NCBI RefSeq assembly: GCF_030161095.1
Contig: NZ_BSPP01000002.1
Span: 186,001 to 250,000, forward strand
Origin: Cypionkella aquatica
Lineage (GTDB): Bacteria > Pseudomonadota > Alphaproteobacteria > Rhodobacterales > Rhodobacteraceae
Length of the DNA: 64,000 nucleotides
Reading direction: 5' to 3'
In this document: positions 38,933 through 47,675 of the stretch, piece by piece
Position numbering within the stretch: position 1 is the first letter of the stretch
Layout: every line of letters starts with the position of its first letter
Program-made: the position numbers and the translations under genes
Notes under the pieces: model-generated
Seen by the model: only the letters and a program-made list of their open reading frames with translations
The model's database searches: none
What the model was told of the DNA's origin: nothing

Positions 38933-38965
38933 ACCGCGTTGCCCACATCAGGAGAACATCGGATT

Positions 38966-39586
38966 ATGTCTAATATTGAATCGCTCTTCGTCACCCGGCT
39001 TTATCGCGCGGCTTTGGCCGAGCAGGGCAAGCCGATTGATCTGGCAGAGCTGGAAAACTCGTGCCTCGCCATCGCCGAAGATGATGAGGCGGGGCAGGAT
39101 TGGTGCGAAAAGCACGGCTATGCGGGCTATACCAGCTATGCTTCGCTGGACGATCTGCCGTGGCGGTTTCCGATTTTCAAAGCCTTGGTCAAGGTGTTGG
39201 ACAAGCATCTCGAGGGCTTTGTGAAGGATGTGCAGTTTGATCTGGGCGAGAAAAAGCTGAAACTCGACAGCCTGTGGATCAATATTTTGCCGCAGGGCGG
39301 GATGCACAGCGCGCATATCCATCCGCATAGCGTGATCTCGGGGACGTGCTATGTGACGATGCCGATGGGCACCTCGGCGATCAAGTTTGAAGACCCAAGG
39401 CTTGCGATGATGATGGCCGCCCCGCCGCGCAAGGCCAAGGTGCGCGATGAGTTGCGGACCTTTATCTACCGTGCGCCTGAGGCGGGCGAGGTGCTGATGT
39501 GGGAAAGCTGGCTGCGCCACGAAGTGCCGATGAACATGGCGGAAGAGGACCGGATCAGCGTGAGTTTCAATTACGCTTGGGGGTGA
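38966..39586 (+). CDS. TIGR02466-family putative 2OG-Fe(II) oxygenase
   Basis: 206 residues from ATG 38966 with AGGAG upstream. N-terminal start MSNIESLFVTRLYRA; iron-binding type motif MHSAHIHPHSVISGTCYV near residue 113, a second His in WLRHEVPMN, and the Arg of RISVSFNYAW near the C-terminus. Substrate unknown. Stands alone between lpxK and a toxin-antitoxin pair. Confidence 0.75.
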   Translation: MSNIESLFVTRLYRAALAEQGKPIDLAELENSCLAIAEDDEAGQDWCEKHGYAGYTSYASLDDLPWRFPIFKALVKVLDKHLEGFVKDVQFDLGEKKLKLDSLWINILPQGGMHSAHIHPHSVISGTCYVTMPMGTSAIKFEDPRLAMMMAAPPRKAKVRDELRTFIYRAPEAGEVLMWESWLRHEVPMNMAEEDRISVSFNYAWG

Positions 39587-39613
39587 GGGGAAACGCCTTA
39601 TCGGCACCCAAGG

Positions 39614-39880
39614 TCAGTAATGATGGCGGCATTGCGCGATTTCCAGAATCTGATTGTCGCCGCTGCCTGAAACCCGGTAAACGAGGCGGTGTTCTGCGGT
39701 GATCCTTCGTGACCAAAACCCGGAAAGGTTGCCTTTCAACGCCTCTGGCTTGCCCGTTCCGCTGAACGGGTGCCTGCGACATTCCTCAATCAAGACGTTG
39801 ATTCTGAAGAGGATCGTGGTGTCTGCCGTCTGCCAGAAAATGTAATCGGCCCAAGCAAGGCTGGCGAATTTAAGCTTCAA
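39614..39880 (-). CDS. yoeB: YoeB family toxin (mRNA interferase)
   Basis: 88 residues. Family features: N-terminal FASLAWADYIFWQ, KINxLI-like RINVLIEECRRHPFSGTGKPEALKG with the catalytic Glu, SRRITAEHRLVYRV with catalytic Arg, and the invariant C-terminal His-Tyr (CRHHY). It cleaves ribosome-bound mRNA when free. Overlaps the antitoxin gene by 11 bases. Confidence 0.94.
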   Translation of the reverse strand: MKLKFASLAWADYIFWQTADTTILFRINVLIEECRRHPFSGTGKPEALKGNLSGFWSRRITAEHRLVYRVSGSGDNQILEIAQCRHHY

Positions 39881-40127
39881 CGATCAGCTCTTTTTCCGCG
39901 CCGCCGCCTGCATTGAGTTCAGATATAGCCTCACGCAGACGATCCGCATTGCGCGGCGAAGACAGTAGGTGCAGCGTTGCCTGAATGGCGCTCCATTCGC
40001 TTTGCGCCACCATCACAACGGATTCGCGCCCAGTTCGGGTGATTATGGTTTCTTCGCGATCCTGAACGACCTTGTCCATCGCACTCGCCAAGCCGTTTCT
40101 GGCATCGGTATAGGTTAAGATGTTCAT
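39870..40127 (-). CDS. yefM: YefM family antitoxin
   Basis: 85 residues from ATG 40127 (MNILTYTDARNGLASAMDKV). Phd/YefM DNA-binding N-terminus with ETIITRTGRESVVMVAQSEW, and a C-terminal helix that would wrap YoeB. An upstream in-frame Met (40193) would place the operator inside the gene and is rejected. The pair represses its own promoter through the TGTACA sites upstream. Confidence 0.92.
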   Translation of the reverse strand: MNILTYTDARNGLASAMDKVVQDREETIITRTGRESVVMVAQSEWSAIQATLHLLSSPRNADRLREAISELNAGGGAEKELIVEA

Positions 40128-40174
40128 GGCACCCCGTTGGGTTTGCGCGATTTGGTTCTGCTTTGGATGGTATA

Positions 40175-40192
40175 TGTGCAGAATGTTGTACA
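40175..40192 (-). promoter_or_regulatory. YefM-YoeB operator
   Basis: TGTACA at 40187-40192 and the one-mismatch TGTGCA at 40175-40180, centres 12 bp apart, about 50-65 bases ahead of yefM. The E. coli yefM operator is known to hold two palindromes with TGTACA cores at this spacing. Confidence 0.65.
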
Positions 40193-40302
40193 TGTCAAGG
40201 CTGTGCCAAGGCGGGATTGAGGTGGCTTTGACTACCCGGTCGGGTTCTCAAGATCATCAGCAAAGCCCCGGCCCGGAATCAAGGCGCATTAGCGCCGCCG
40301 GG

Positions 40303-40370
40303 CAGCGCCCTCCTCCCGGCCCGGCCACCGGCCGGGCGTTCTTCGCGGAAATCCTCCACTGGAGGATTTC
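40303..40370. repeat. GC-rich double-hairpin intergenic repeat
   Basis: Contains GCCCGGCC/GGCCGGGC (40319-40326 with 40330-40337) and a perfect 11-bp inverted repeat GAAATCCTCCA/TGGAGGATTTC (40348-40358 with 40360-40370) around a single C. It sits in the 514-base gap (40193-40706) between the TA operator and trm112. Apart from this I see no gene in that gap; frames through it look like repeat-derived noise. Confidence 0.65.
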
Positions 40371-40706
40371 TGATCGCTCATCACCCCCCCGGGCGGGCGC
40401 TTTTGGGCTGTGCCGCTTAGAATTTCTTGGGAGTTTGTTGAGGCATAAATTGCCTAGAATATCTGTGGCTCGCACACCCGGCGGTCAGGCGTTGGCCTAT
40501 GGGGTGCGGGTGAGGCGAATTGGAGCCCTATCCTAAAGACAAGGCTTGGTGTGCGCAGAGCCGTTCATTTTCATGCGTGCCCGGACTGGGGGCCGGGCTG
40601 TTTCGCTACAACTTTGCACCCGATAAAGCCTTCAGGGGCGCTTGTCAGTCGAGGCGGTCTGCCTGCGACACGTTTGTTTGTCGAAGTGCTCGGTTGAAGC
40701 CCTGGG

Positions 40707-40931
40707 CTATTCGATCGCGCGAGCTTCGCTGACCAGCATGATCGGGATGCCGTCACGGATCGGGAAGGCCAGATGTGCGGCTTTCGAGATCAGCTCCATC
40801 TTTTCGGCGTCATAGGTCAGCACGGCTTGGGTGACGGGGCAAACAAGGGCCTCTAACATGCGACGGTCGTGCGGGGTGGCGGCGTTGGACGGCGTTGCGG
40901 TGGTCGCGGATGCGTCTGGGGTATCGGTCAT
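40707..40931 (-). CDS. Trm112 family protein
   Basis: 74 residues: a low-complexity Ala/Thr-rich N-terminus, then the Trm112/YcaR core [37 protein letters not shown]. Bacterial members are small proteins of uncertain function; eukaryotic Trm112 activates methyltransferases. The start overlaps the stop of the Lon-domain gene (ATGA). Confidence 0.85.
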   Translation of the reverse strand: MTDTPDASATTATPSNAATPHDRRMLEALVCPVTQAVLTYDAEKMELISKAAHLAFPIRDGIPIMLVSEARAIE

Positions 40932-41566
40932 TGCAGGGTCTCGTCTCGGCCATCAGAGTGCAGGGCGAATTCCAAAAGGGTCACAAGGGTTTCCCGGCGG
41001 GTGATCAGCGAAGGGGCTTCGAGCAACGCCTGTTTGTCTTCGGGGCTGAATGGCAACAGCATCGACAGCGAGTTGATCAAAAGCTCGGTCTCGGCGGCTT
41101 TGATGCCGCTCCAATCGGTGCCAAGGTCGCGGGTGGCGAAATAGCGCGAGAGCAGCGCAAGGAAGGGTTCGCGTTGAAAATCGGGGTCGGTTTCTTCGCG
41201 GCCCAGATCGCGGCTGAACGGTTGCCAGTCAATATTTGCGCGCTTGTAGGGGGTGAAGCCTTCGACCTCGGCGCGCAGGCGAAAGCGCGACACGCCGGTG
41301 AGGGTAATCATATAGCGGTGATCCTCGGTCTCGGAAAAACCGGTCAGACGACCGGCGCAACCGATTGCGGACAAACGCTTTTCACCCTGCGGACCCAGAC
41401 GCGGCTGGATCATGCCGATCAGACGGTGCGGGGTTTTCATGCAATCTTCCAGCATCGCCAGATAGCGCGGCTCGAAGATATGCAGCGGCAGGCGGGCGCG
41501 CGGCAGCAACAGCGCACCCGGCAGCGGGAACAGGGGCAGTGTGTCGGGCAGGTCGGTTTGCTTCAT
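40928..41566 (-). CDS. LON peptidase substrate-binding domain protein
   Basis: 212 residues; the second of two adjacent ATGs is preferred because GAGGG lies four bases ahead of it. Begins with the Lon N-terminal type [30 protein letters not shown] and has [20 protein letters not shown], with no ATPase or protease domain. Thought to bind unfolded substrates. Forms a conserved unit with the thioredoxin-TPR gene upstream and Trm112 downstream. Confidence 0.88.
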   Translation of the reverse strand: MKQTDLPDTLPLFPLPGALLLPRARLPLHIFEPRYLAMLEDCMKTPHRLIGMIQPRLGPQGEKRLSAIGCAGRLTGFSETEDHRYMITLTGVSRFRLRAEVEGFTPYKRANIDWQPFSRDLGREETDPDFQREPFLALLSRYFATRDLGTDWSGIKAAETELLINSLSMLLPFSPEDKQALLEAPSLITRRETLVTLLEFALHSDGRDETLQ

Positions 41567-41623
41567 CATGCCCTCTAGCTAGTGCTGGCGTTGCTGGAAG
41601 CAATACGTTCAGACATATTGCGG

Positions 41624-42538
41624 TCAGGCAAAAATCATCGAGGACAGGCGGCGACGGCCTGCCAGCACGATGGGATCCTGCGGTTTCAGCGCGTCAAAGA
41701 TGGTGAACAGCTGGGTGCGGGCGGCGTTGTTGTTCCACTCGCGGTCCAGCTTGAACAGATCCAGCAGGGTGCTGACGGCTTCTTCGACCTTGCCATTGGC
41801 ATGTAGGGCGGTGGCGAGGTCGAACAGGATCTGTGGGTTTTTCGGATCAGCGGCATGGGCTGCGCGCAGATCATCTTCGGGGCCAGCCGATGCGGCCTGA
41901 CGGGCCAGATCAAGCATGGCGCGGGTGGCCTCGACTTCCTTGGCTTTGGCAAGCGCGCCGGGGGCGGTGGTGATCAGGGTTTCGGCCAGATCAAGATCGC
42001 CAAGTGCGAGATGCGCGCGGATCAGGCCAGCATAGGCCGCGACGTTTTCAGGCTCTTCTTCAAGGATCGCGGTGAAGGTTTCGACGGCATCGGCAAACTC
42101 GCCATCCTCCAGCATGGTCTCGGCGGCGGCGATGGCATCGGCAAGGCCGTTGTCCGGCGCGGGGCCCATCGCGGCGAGCTTATCAACAAAGCGTTTCAGA
42201 TCGGACGCACCGATGTTGCCTTGGAAGGCGTCAACCGGCTGGCCTTGGAAAAAGGCGAAAACCGTGGGGATCGACTGGATGCGCAGCTGGGCGGCGAGGG
42301 CCTGATTTTCGTCGACGTTGATTTTCACCATGCGCACGCTGCCTTTGGCGGCAGTGACTGCGGCTTCCAAGGCAGGGCCAAGCGTCTTGCAAGGGCCACA
42401 CCACGGTGCCCAGAAATCAACGATGATCGGGGTGATCTGCGACGGCTCGATCACGTCTTGCATGAAGCTGGCTTCAGAGCCGTCGATGATCAGATCGTTG
42501 GCAACGGGTGCCGGGGGGGTGGTGGGGGTGCCGAACAT
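41624..42538 (-). CDS. thioredoxin-TPR co-chaperone (CnoX/YbbN-like)
   Basis: 304 residues from ATG 42538 (MFGTPTTPPAPVAND). Thioredoxin domain with WAPWCGPCKTLGP near residue 45 and the cis-Pro in SIPTVFAF, then TPR-like helices from ~135 (EFADAVETFTAILEEEPENVAAYAGLIRAHL is one repeat pair) to the end. Both active-site Cys are kept, unlike E. coli CnoX. The open frame continues upstream into the GDSL gene region and is rejected there. Confidence 0.88.
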   Translation of the reverse strand: MFGTPTTPPAPVANDLIIDGSEASFMQDVIEPSQITPIIVDFWAPWCGPCKTLGPALEAAVTAAKGSVRMVKINVDENQALAAQLRIQSIPTVFAFFQGQPVDAFQGNIGASDLKRFVDKLAAMGPAPDNGLADAIAAAETMLEDGEFADAVETFTAILEEEPENVAAYAGLIRAHLALGDLDLAETLITTAPGALAKAKEVEATRAMLDLARQAASAGPEDDLRAAHAADPKNPQILFDLATALHANGKVEEAVSTLLDLFKLDREWNNNAARTQLFTIFDALKPQDPIVLAGRRRLSSMIFA

Positions 42539-42652
42539 GGAAAGCCTCACGGGAATTGGGTCGGCTTCTATATGGGGGGCGGGGGGCAAAAGGGGAAGGG
42601 GGTTTACGCAGGTGTCGGGGCCTCGTAGCGTGGCACAAAATGGGGGGATAAG

Positions 42653-43285
42653 ATGCCGGTAGTGATGTGTTTTGGCGATAGCAACACGCATGGAACAGCG
42701 CCGATCGTCGATCTGGCGGTGTATGAGCGTTATGGTCCGGGGGTGCGCTGGCCATCCCGGGTGCAAGCGGCTTTGGGCTGCGACATGATCGAGGAAGGTC
42801 TGCCGGGGCGCACGACGATGTTCGACGATCCGATCATGGGCGCGCATATGAACGGGGTCACCGGCTTGAAAATCGCGCTGGAAAGCCACGGGCCGCTGGA
42901 TGTTCTGGTGCTGATGCTGGGCACCAACGACAGCAAGGCGCGTTTCACTTCGACGCCGCAGGCGGTGCTTGGCGGCGTGGCAAGCCTGCTCGACATCGCG
43001 CAGCACCGGCTGATGCAAGAGCGGCATGGCGGGTTCAGGATCTTGCTGATCTGCCCTGCTCCAGTGGTCGAGACCGGCCCGATCCGGCATGAATTCTGGG
43101 GCGGTGCTGCGCGGTCGGCTGCGCTATCGCCGCTCTATGCGGCTTTGGCGCAGGCGCGCGGGATTGACTATCTGGACGCAGGCACGGTGATCAATGTCAG
43201 CCCGTTGGACGGTGTGCATTTTGATCAGGCCGCTCATGGCAAGCTTGCAGAGGCGGTTTCAGCAAAGCTGAAAGCGATGATCTAA
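42653..43285 (+). CDS. SGNH/GDSL hydrolase
   Basis: 210 residues. Block I CFGDSNTHG (nucleophile Ser10), block III GTNDSK near residue 91, and block V DGVHFDQAAH with the Asp-His pair near 185. No signal peptide, so cytoplasmic. Similar to arylesterase-like SGNH enzymes; the substrate is unknown. Confidence 0.88.
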   Translation: MPVVMCFGDSNTHGTAPIVDLAVYERYGPGVRWPSRVQAALGCDMIEEGLPGRTTMFDDPIMGAHMNGVTGLKIALESHGPLDVLVLMLGTNDSKARFTSTPQAVLGGVASLLDIAQHRLMQERHGGFRILLICPAPVVETGPIRHEFWGGAARSAALSPLYAALAQARGIDYLDAGTVINVSPLDGVHFDQAAHGKLAEAVSAKLKAMI

Positions 43286-43300
43286 GCGGGCTCTTGGTAT

Positions 43301-43370
43301 TTGCTCTTTCTGAAATACTCCCGCCGGAGGCATCCGACATCGGCCCCAGAAGCCTCCGGCGGGAGTATTT
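43301..43370. terminator. perfect 19-bp inverted repeat made of two GGCGGGAGTATTT repeats
   Basis: AAATACTCCCGCCGGAGGC (43313-43331) and its exact complement GCCTCCGGCGGGAGTATTT (43352-43370) around a 20-base loop. The left copy extends to TTGCTCTTTCTG (43301), matching the 13787 repeat tail. It lies between two convergent genes and would act as a bidirectional terminator. Confidence 0.75.
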
Positions 43371-43455
43371 AGACCAATGTGAAACGGCTTAGCGCGGCCA
43401 AGACCCGAAGGGGCGAGGCCGCGGGAGCGGGACGCAAATTTTACTCATGTTTTAT

Positions 43456-44241
43456 TCAAGCCGAGGCTGAAAGGTCGGACCAGCCGCAGAGCGAGGCGAG
43501 GTATTCCGGCGCGTGGGAAATGCCGACCGACATATTGGCGCGGAATGTCTCGGATCGGTAATCCTGCCAGCGGTTTTTATAAAGATGCAGGCCGGATTTG
43601 CTGATTTTGATGATCGGGGTGCGCAGCGGCAGCTGAGCGCGCCATTTTTGGCGCATCGCGGTGTAGGCTTGCACGAAATCCCCGCGCAGATGGTCATGGT
43701 AGCGGTCGTTGTGGATCGTGGGCAGCGCCCCTGCATAGGCGTGCAGGCCAGCGGTGCGGGCGGTTGTGACGATATCGGTGCCATACATATGCCAGCCGGG
43801 CAGAGCCTCGTCAAAGCGCAGGCCAGCAGCGCGGCGCATGACGATGACCATTTCATCATAGCTTTGCACCTTGGCTGGCGCGGTGGGGACGCGGCCGACG
43901 ATCAGGCCGATGCTCGAAGACCAGACCGGGCCGATGTGGCTGGCATCCAGACCCACGCCGAATGGGCCGTAAAGCGCCCAGTTTGGATCAACCGCTTCCA
44001 ATTCGCGCAAGCGGCGCGACAGCAGTGCATCCCAGCCGCGGGGCAGGTAAACATCGTGATGCGCGAAGACCATGATTTCGGCACCTGTGGCGTCGATGGC
44101 GCGGTTATAGGCGACGGCCGCAGACGGTGCGCCGCGTTCCAGATGCAGCGGAGCGGTGCCTTCCGCGATGATCGGAGAGCGCGCCAGATTGTCATTCAGG
44201 ATCGCGTCGTTGTGGCTGGCGCAGATGATGGCGAGGCTCAT
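43456..44241 (-). CDS. glycosyltransferase, GT-A type
   Basis: 261 residues. GT-A-like features: IICASHNDAIL at the N-terminus, VAYNRAIDATGAEIMVFAHHDVYLPRGW with HDV in place of a DxD, and LHAYAGALPTIHNDRYHDHL. Sugar donor not identifiable. Overlaps the upstream GT4 gene by ATGA, so the two form a minus-strand operon at the left border of the polysaccharide locus. Confidence 0.75.
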   Translation of the reverse strand: MSLAIICASHNDAILNDNLARSPIIAEGTAPLHLERGAPSAAVAYNRAIDATGAEIMVFAHHDVYLPRGWDALLSRRLRELEAVDPNWALYGPFGVGLDASHIGPVWSSSIGLIVGRVPTAPAKVQSYDEMVIVMRRAAGLRFDEALPGWHMYGTDIVTTARTAGLHAYAGALPTIHNDRYHDHLRGDFVQAYTAMRQKWRAQLPLRTPIIKISKSGLHLYKNRWQDYRSETFRANMSVGISHAPEYLASLCGWSDLSASA

Positions 44242-45524
44242 GCTGAATTCTGCACCGTCAGGTGATGGTCGGCAAGGTCTTGGCTTTGCGTGTTCATTGC
44301 ATCAAGCCTTAGCGCGTCAGAGAAATGTACGGCAAGTTTGGCGGCTTCGGTGTTGCCATCGTGGCGGGCCATTGCACGGGCGCGGGCGGCAAGGCCCATC
44401 TGCGCCAAAACATCATTGGGGGTGTTGGACAGGGCGACGATGGCATCGGCCAGCGCGGCAGGATCGCCGGCGGGCACCAGCCAGCCTTCGTTCGGCGTCA
44501 GCAATTCGGGCACGCCGTTGATGCAGGTAGAGATCACAGGGCGACCGCAGGCCATAGCCTCAATCACCACCATCGGCAGACCTTCCGCCAACGAGGGCAG
44601 GATCAGAGCATGGGCATTTGCGATGGCCGCGCGCACACCAGATTCGTCGACCCAGCCTGCGATGTGGATGCGGTCTTTGATGCCGTGGCGGGCGATTTCA
44701 CCGTCAATCAGCGTGCGCAACTCGCCATCGCCGCAGATTGTCAGGGTCAGGCCCGGCAGGCGTTTGGCGGCGATGGCCATGGTTTCGATCAGCACCGGAA
44801 AGCCCTTTTGCTCGCACAAACGGCCAATGGCGACCAGATGCGGGCCACCTTCGGGCATTGGCGCGGGCGCGGGGTAGCCAGAGGTTTCGACGCCGCAATG
44901 CACCTCTTTGATCTTTGACCATTCGGGGATCTGGCTCCAGCGAAACAGCTGACTGCGGCAGTAGCTGGAGATTGCGACGGTAAAGCGGGCGCGGGCGATT
45001 TTTTCGGGGAAGGAAAATGCGCGGGGGGCATCGAATTCTTCGGGGCCGTGGACGGTAAAGCTGAAACCGGGGCCGCCGAGGGCCTCGGCCAGCATCGCCA
45101 CGGTGGCAGAATTGGTGCCGAAATGCGCGTGGATGTGTTTGATGCCCAGCTCTTGCGCGCGGCGGGCGATATGGGCGGCCTCTAGCAGGTAAATCAGATG
45201 GCGCGGCACGCCGCCGGTTCCTGGGCCACCGGACTTGCCTTTGTTGCCGCAGCGGAGCGCCATTTTCAGCCCCGCGAGCGCCTGTCCGGGGTGCCTGAGC
45301 ATCCAGCCCAAGCTGGAGCGCAGCAGGTTTTTGCCGCCAATTTCCAACACATGTTCGGTCTTGTCATCTTCGGTGAAATCGACCGGGTCCACCAAAGCGC
45401 CGCGATCCGAGCGCATGGCAAAGCGGTGCACCTGCCAGCCCATGGTTTCAAGCGCTGCAATTTCGCGGCGAATGAAGGTGTGCGATGGCTTGGGATAGGT
45501 GTTGATCAGGTAAGCAATCTTCAT
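44238..45524 (-). CDS. glycosyltransferase family 4
   Basis: 428 residues with the GT-B fold. N-terminal AYLINTYPKPSHTFIRREI, HIHAHFGTNSATVAML, FTVHGPEEFD; C-terminal donor site with VAIGRLCEQKGFPVLIE, ICGDGEL and the EX7E-type LPSLAEGLPMVVIEAMACGRPVI. Resembles colanic-acid WcaL-type and ExoL-type enzymes. Divergent from the flippase gene. Confidence 0.88.
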   Translation of the reverse strand: MKIAYLINTYPKPSHTFIRREIAALETMGWQVHRFAMRSDRGALVDPVDFTEDDKTEHVLEIGGKNLLRSSLGWMLRHPGQALAGLKMALRCGNKGKSGGPGTGGVPRHLIYLLEAAHIARRAQELGIKHIHAHFGTNSATVAMLAEALGGPGFSFTVHGPEEFDAPRAFSFPEKIARARFTVAISSYCRSQLFRWSQIPEWSKIKEVHCGVETSGYPAPAPMPEGGPHLVAIGRLCEQKGFPVLIETMAIAAKRLPGLTLTICGDGELRTLIDGEIARHGIKDRIHIAGWVDESGVRAAIANAHALILPSLAEGLPMVVIEAMACGRPVISTCINGVPELLTPNEGWLVPAGDPAALADAIVALSNTPNDVLAQMGLAARARAMARHDGNTEAAKLAVHFSDALRLDAMNTQSQDLADHHLTVQNSA

Positions 45525-45685
45525 TTGGCACCGTTTTGCGTCTTGCTTTCGTCGATAGGCGCGGCTTTTGGCGAGATTAAGGCGAATTTAGCACTTTCGC
45601 GTCTAGATTATAGCCAAATCGACGTTCATTGAAGGGTTACGCGTCTCTGCCATGGGTCGGGGCGAATTGGTAAAGGGTTGGATGA

Positions 45686-47038
45686 ATGTCAGAGATGCAT
45701 GAAACCGCGCCTGCGGGAAGAAGTTTGTTCGCGCGCGCGTTGCGGGGCTCGGCGTTCACGGCGGGGTCTTATGTGCTGACGCAGGTGATGCGGCTGGGCT
45801 CTAACCTTATTCTGACGCGGATTCTGGCGCCGGATGCCTTTGGCGTGATGGCTTTGGTGTCGGTGGTGCTGGTCGGCATGGTGATGTTTTCGGATGTCGG
45901 GGTTTCGGCCTCGATTTCGCAGAACAAGCGCGGCGACGACCCGGATTTTCTGAACACAGCTTTCACCATCCATGCGTTTCGCGGCACGATGTTGTGGCTG
46001 GTGACCTGCGGGTTGGCGTGGCCATTGGCGAGTTTCTATCATGCGCCCGAGTTGAAGTATCTGCTGCCGGTGGCGGGGATTTCGCTGTTCATCTCGGGGT
46101 TCAATCCGACGCGGATTGACACGGCGACGCGGCATTTGCTGCTGGGACGTGTGACATTGCTGGATCTGATCGCGCAGGCGATTGGCATTGTGGCGATGGT
46201 GGTTTTGTCGCTGATGACACATTCGGTCTGGGGCTTGGTGATTGGCGCGATTGTCGGGTCTTTGGCAAAGCTGGTGCTGACTTGGGTGTATCTGCCGGGG
46301 CCAGCGAACCGCTTTCACTGGGACAAATCGGCGGGGGTAGAGCTGATCCATTTCGGCAAGTGGATCTTCATGTCAACCGCCTGCGGCTTTGCGCTGGCGC
46401 AGGGCGACAAGGCGATTTTCGGGCATTATCTGACGCTGGAAGAGCTGGGGATCTACAACATCGGCTATTTTCTAGCCTCGTTCCCGCTGCTGTTGGCGCG
46501 GGCGGTGAACAGCCGGATCATGATTCCGCTGTACCGTGACCATCACCCGGCAGATTCGGCGGCAAACTTTGCCAAGATGCGGAAGCTGCGCTGGGCGATC
46601 TCGGGCGGGACTTTGCTGTTGCTGGGATTTTTGGCGGTGATCGGGGTGCCGCTGGTCGGCATCATGTATGACGCGCGCTATGCGGCGGCGGGGTTCATCG
46701 TGGTGATGGTGGCGCTGATCCAGATGCCGGAAACCATCGGCATCACCTATGATCAATCGGCGCTGGCAGCGGGCGATGGGCGGAATTATTTCTGGCTGCA
46801 GGCGTTGAAGGCCTTCGTGCAGACGCTGGCATTCCTGATTGGGGTCACTCAAGGCGGGCTTGAGGGGGCTTTGCTGGCGCAGGCCGTGGCGCTGGTTGCG
46901 CTGCATCCGGCGGTGATCGTGCTGGCGCGCAAGCATCGGGCGTGGGATCCGCTGAACGATATTGTGCTGTTCAGTCTGGCGGCGGTGCTGGTGGCGTTGG
47001 CGTTTTGGGTCAATGCTGACATGCTTGGCATGCTTTAA
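45686..47038 (+). CDS. Wzx-type lipopolysaccharide/exopolysaccharide flippase
   Basis: 450 residues with about 12 membrane helices and no soluble domain. MATE/MOP-type start GSAFTAGSYVLTQVMRLGSNLILTRILAPDAFG, a helix-10-like NIGYFLASFPLLLARAVNSRI and MPETIGITYDQSALAAGDG. Similar to WzxC/ExoT. It would flip undecaprenyl-linked repeat units across the inner membrane. First plus-strand gene of the polysaccharide locus; rfbC follows after 73 bases. Confidence 0.88.
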   Translation: MSEMHETAPAGRSLFARALRGSAFTAGSYVLTQVMRLGSNLILTRILAPDAFGVMALVSVVLVGMVMFSDVGVSASISQNKRGDDPDFLNTAFTIHAFRGTMLWLVTCGLAWPLASFYHAPELKYLLPVAGISLFISGFNPTRIDTATRHLLLGRVTLLDLIAQAIGIVAMVVLSLMTHSVWGLVIGAIVGSLAKLVLTWVYLPGPANRFHWDKSAGVELIHFGKWIFMSTACGFALAQGDKAIFGHYLTLEELGIYNIGYFLASFPLLLARAVNSRIMIPLYRDHHPADSAANFAKMRKLRWAISGGTLLLLGFLAVIGVPLVGIMYDARYAAAGFIVVMVALIQMPETIGITYDQSALAAGDGRNYFWLQALKAFVQTLAFLIGVTQGGLEGALLAQAVALVALHPAVIVLARKHRAWDPLNDIVLFSLAAVLVALAFWVNADMLGML

Positions 47039-47111
47039 GGTCATATTTCGGTCTGGGTCTGGCCGCAAAGCTGCGATAGAGCTTAGCAAAACGATGTGAA
47101 CAGGTTGAGAT

Positions 47112-47675
47112 ATGCAGATTGAAGAAACGGCGCTGCCGGGCGTGATGATTGTGACGCCCAAGCGGTTTGGCGATGACCGGGGCTGGTTTTCCGAAACGTG
47201 GAACGCGGATGCAATGGCGGCCGCGGGCCTTGGCTTGGGGTTCGTGCAGGACAACCACTCGATGTCGGCGGCGGTGGGCACGTTGCGCGGGCTGCATTAT
47301 CAAGCGCCTCCGCGTGCGCAGGACAAGCTTGTGCGCTGCACGGCGGGGTTGATTTTCGATGTGGCGGTGGATTTCCGGCGCGGCTCGCCGACCTTTGGCA
47401 AATGGGTCGGGGTCGAGCTTTCGCCGCAGAATGGGCGGCAGTTGCTGGTGCCTAAGGGCTTTCTGCACGGCTTTGTGACGCGGGCTGCCAATACCGAAGT
47501 TCAGTATAAATGCACCGATGTGTATGCGCCCGACTGTGATGGTGGCGTGCGCTGGGATGATCCTGAGATTGGCATTGTGTGGGGTCTTTCGGGCGCTCCG
47601 GTTTTGTCGGGCAAGGATGCGGTGGCACCGTTGTTGCGCGATGTGGCCTCGCCGTTTGAATGGGTGATGGCATGA
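47112..47675 (+). CDS. rfbC: dTDP-4-dehydrorhamnose 3,5-epimerase
   Basis: 187 residues. Cupin-type epimerase with [33 protein letters not shown] with the catalytic His, [15 protein letters not shown] and [10 protein letters not shown]. Third step of dTDP-L-rhamnose synthesis. Its stop overlaps the rfbB start (ATGA). Confidence 0.96.
   Translation: MQIEETALPGVMIVTPKRFGDDRGWFSETWNADAMAAAGLGLGFVQDNHSMSAAVGTLRGLHYQAPPRAQDKLVRCTAGLIFDVAVDFRRGSPTFGKWVGVELSPQNGRQLLVPKGFLHGFVTRAANTEVQYKCTDVYAPDCDGGVRWDDPEIGIVWGLSGAPVLSGKDAVAPLLRDVASPFEWVMA

Noticed and set aside
40257-40536. Short open frames on both strands through the GC-rich repeat
   Set aside because: They arise from the repeat sequence itself, carry no ribosome site or domain, and differ between strands.
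42539-43090. N-terminal extension of the thioredoxin-TPR gene
   Set aside because: The extra residues have no fold signature and are antisense to the GDSL hydrolase. The ATG at 42538 gives the expected protein start.
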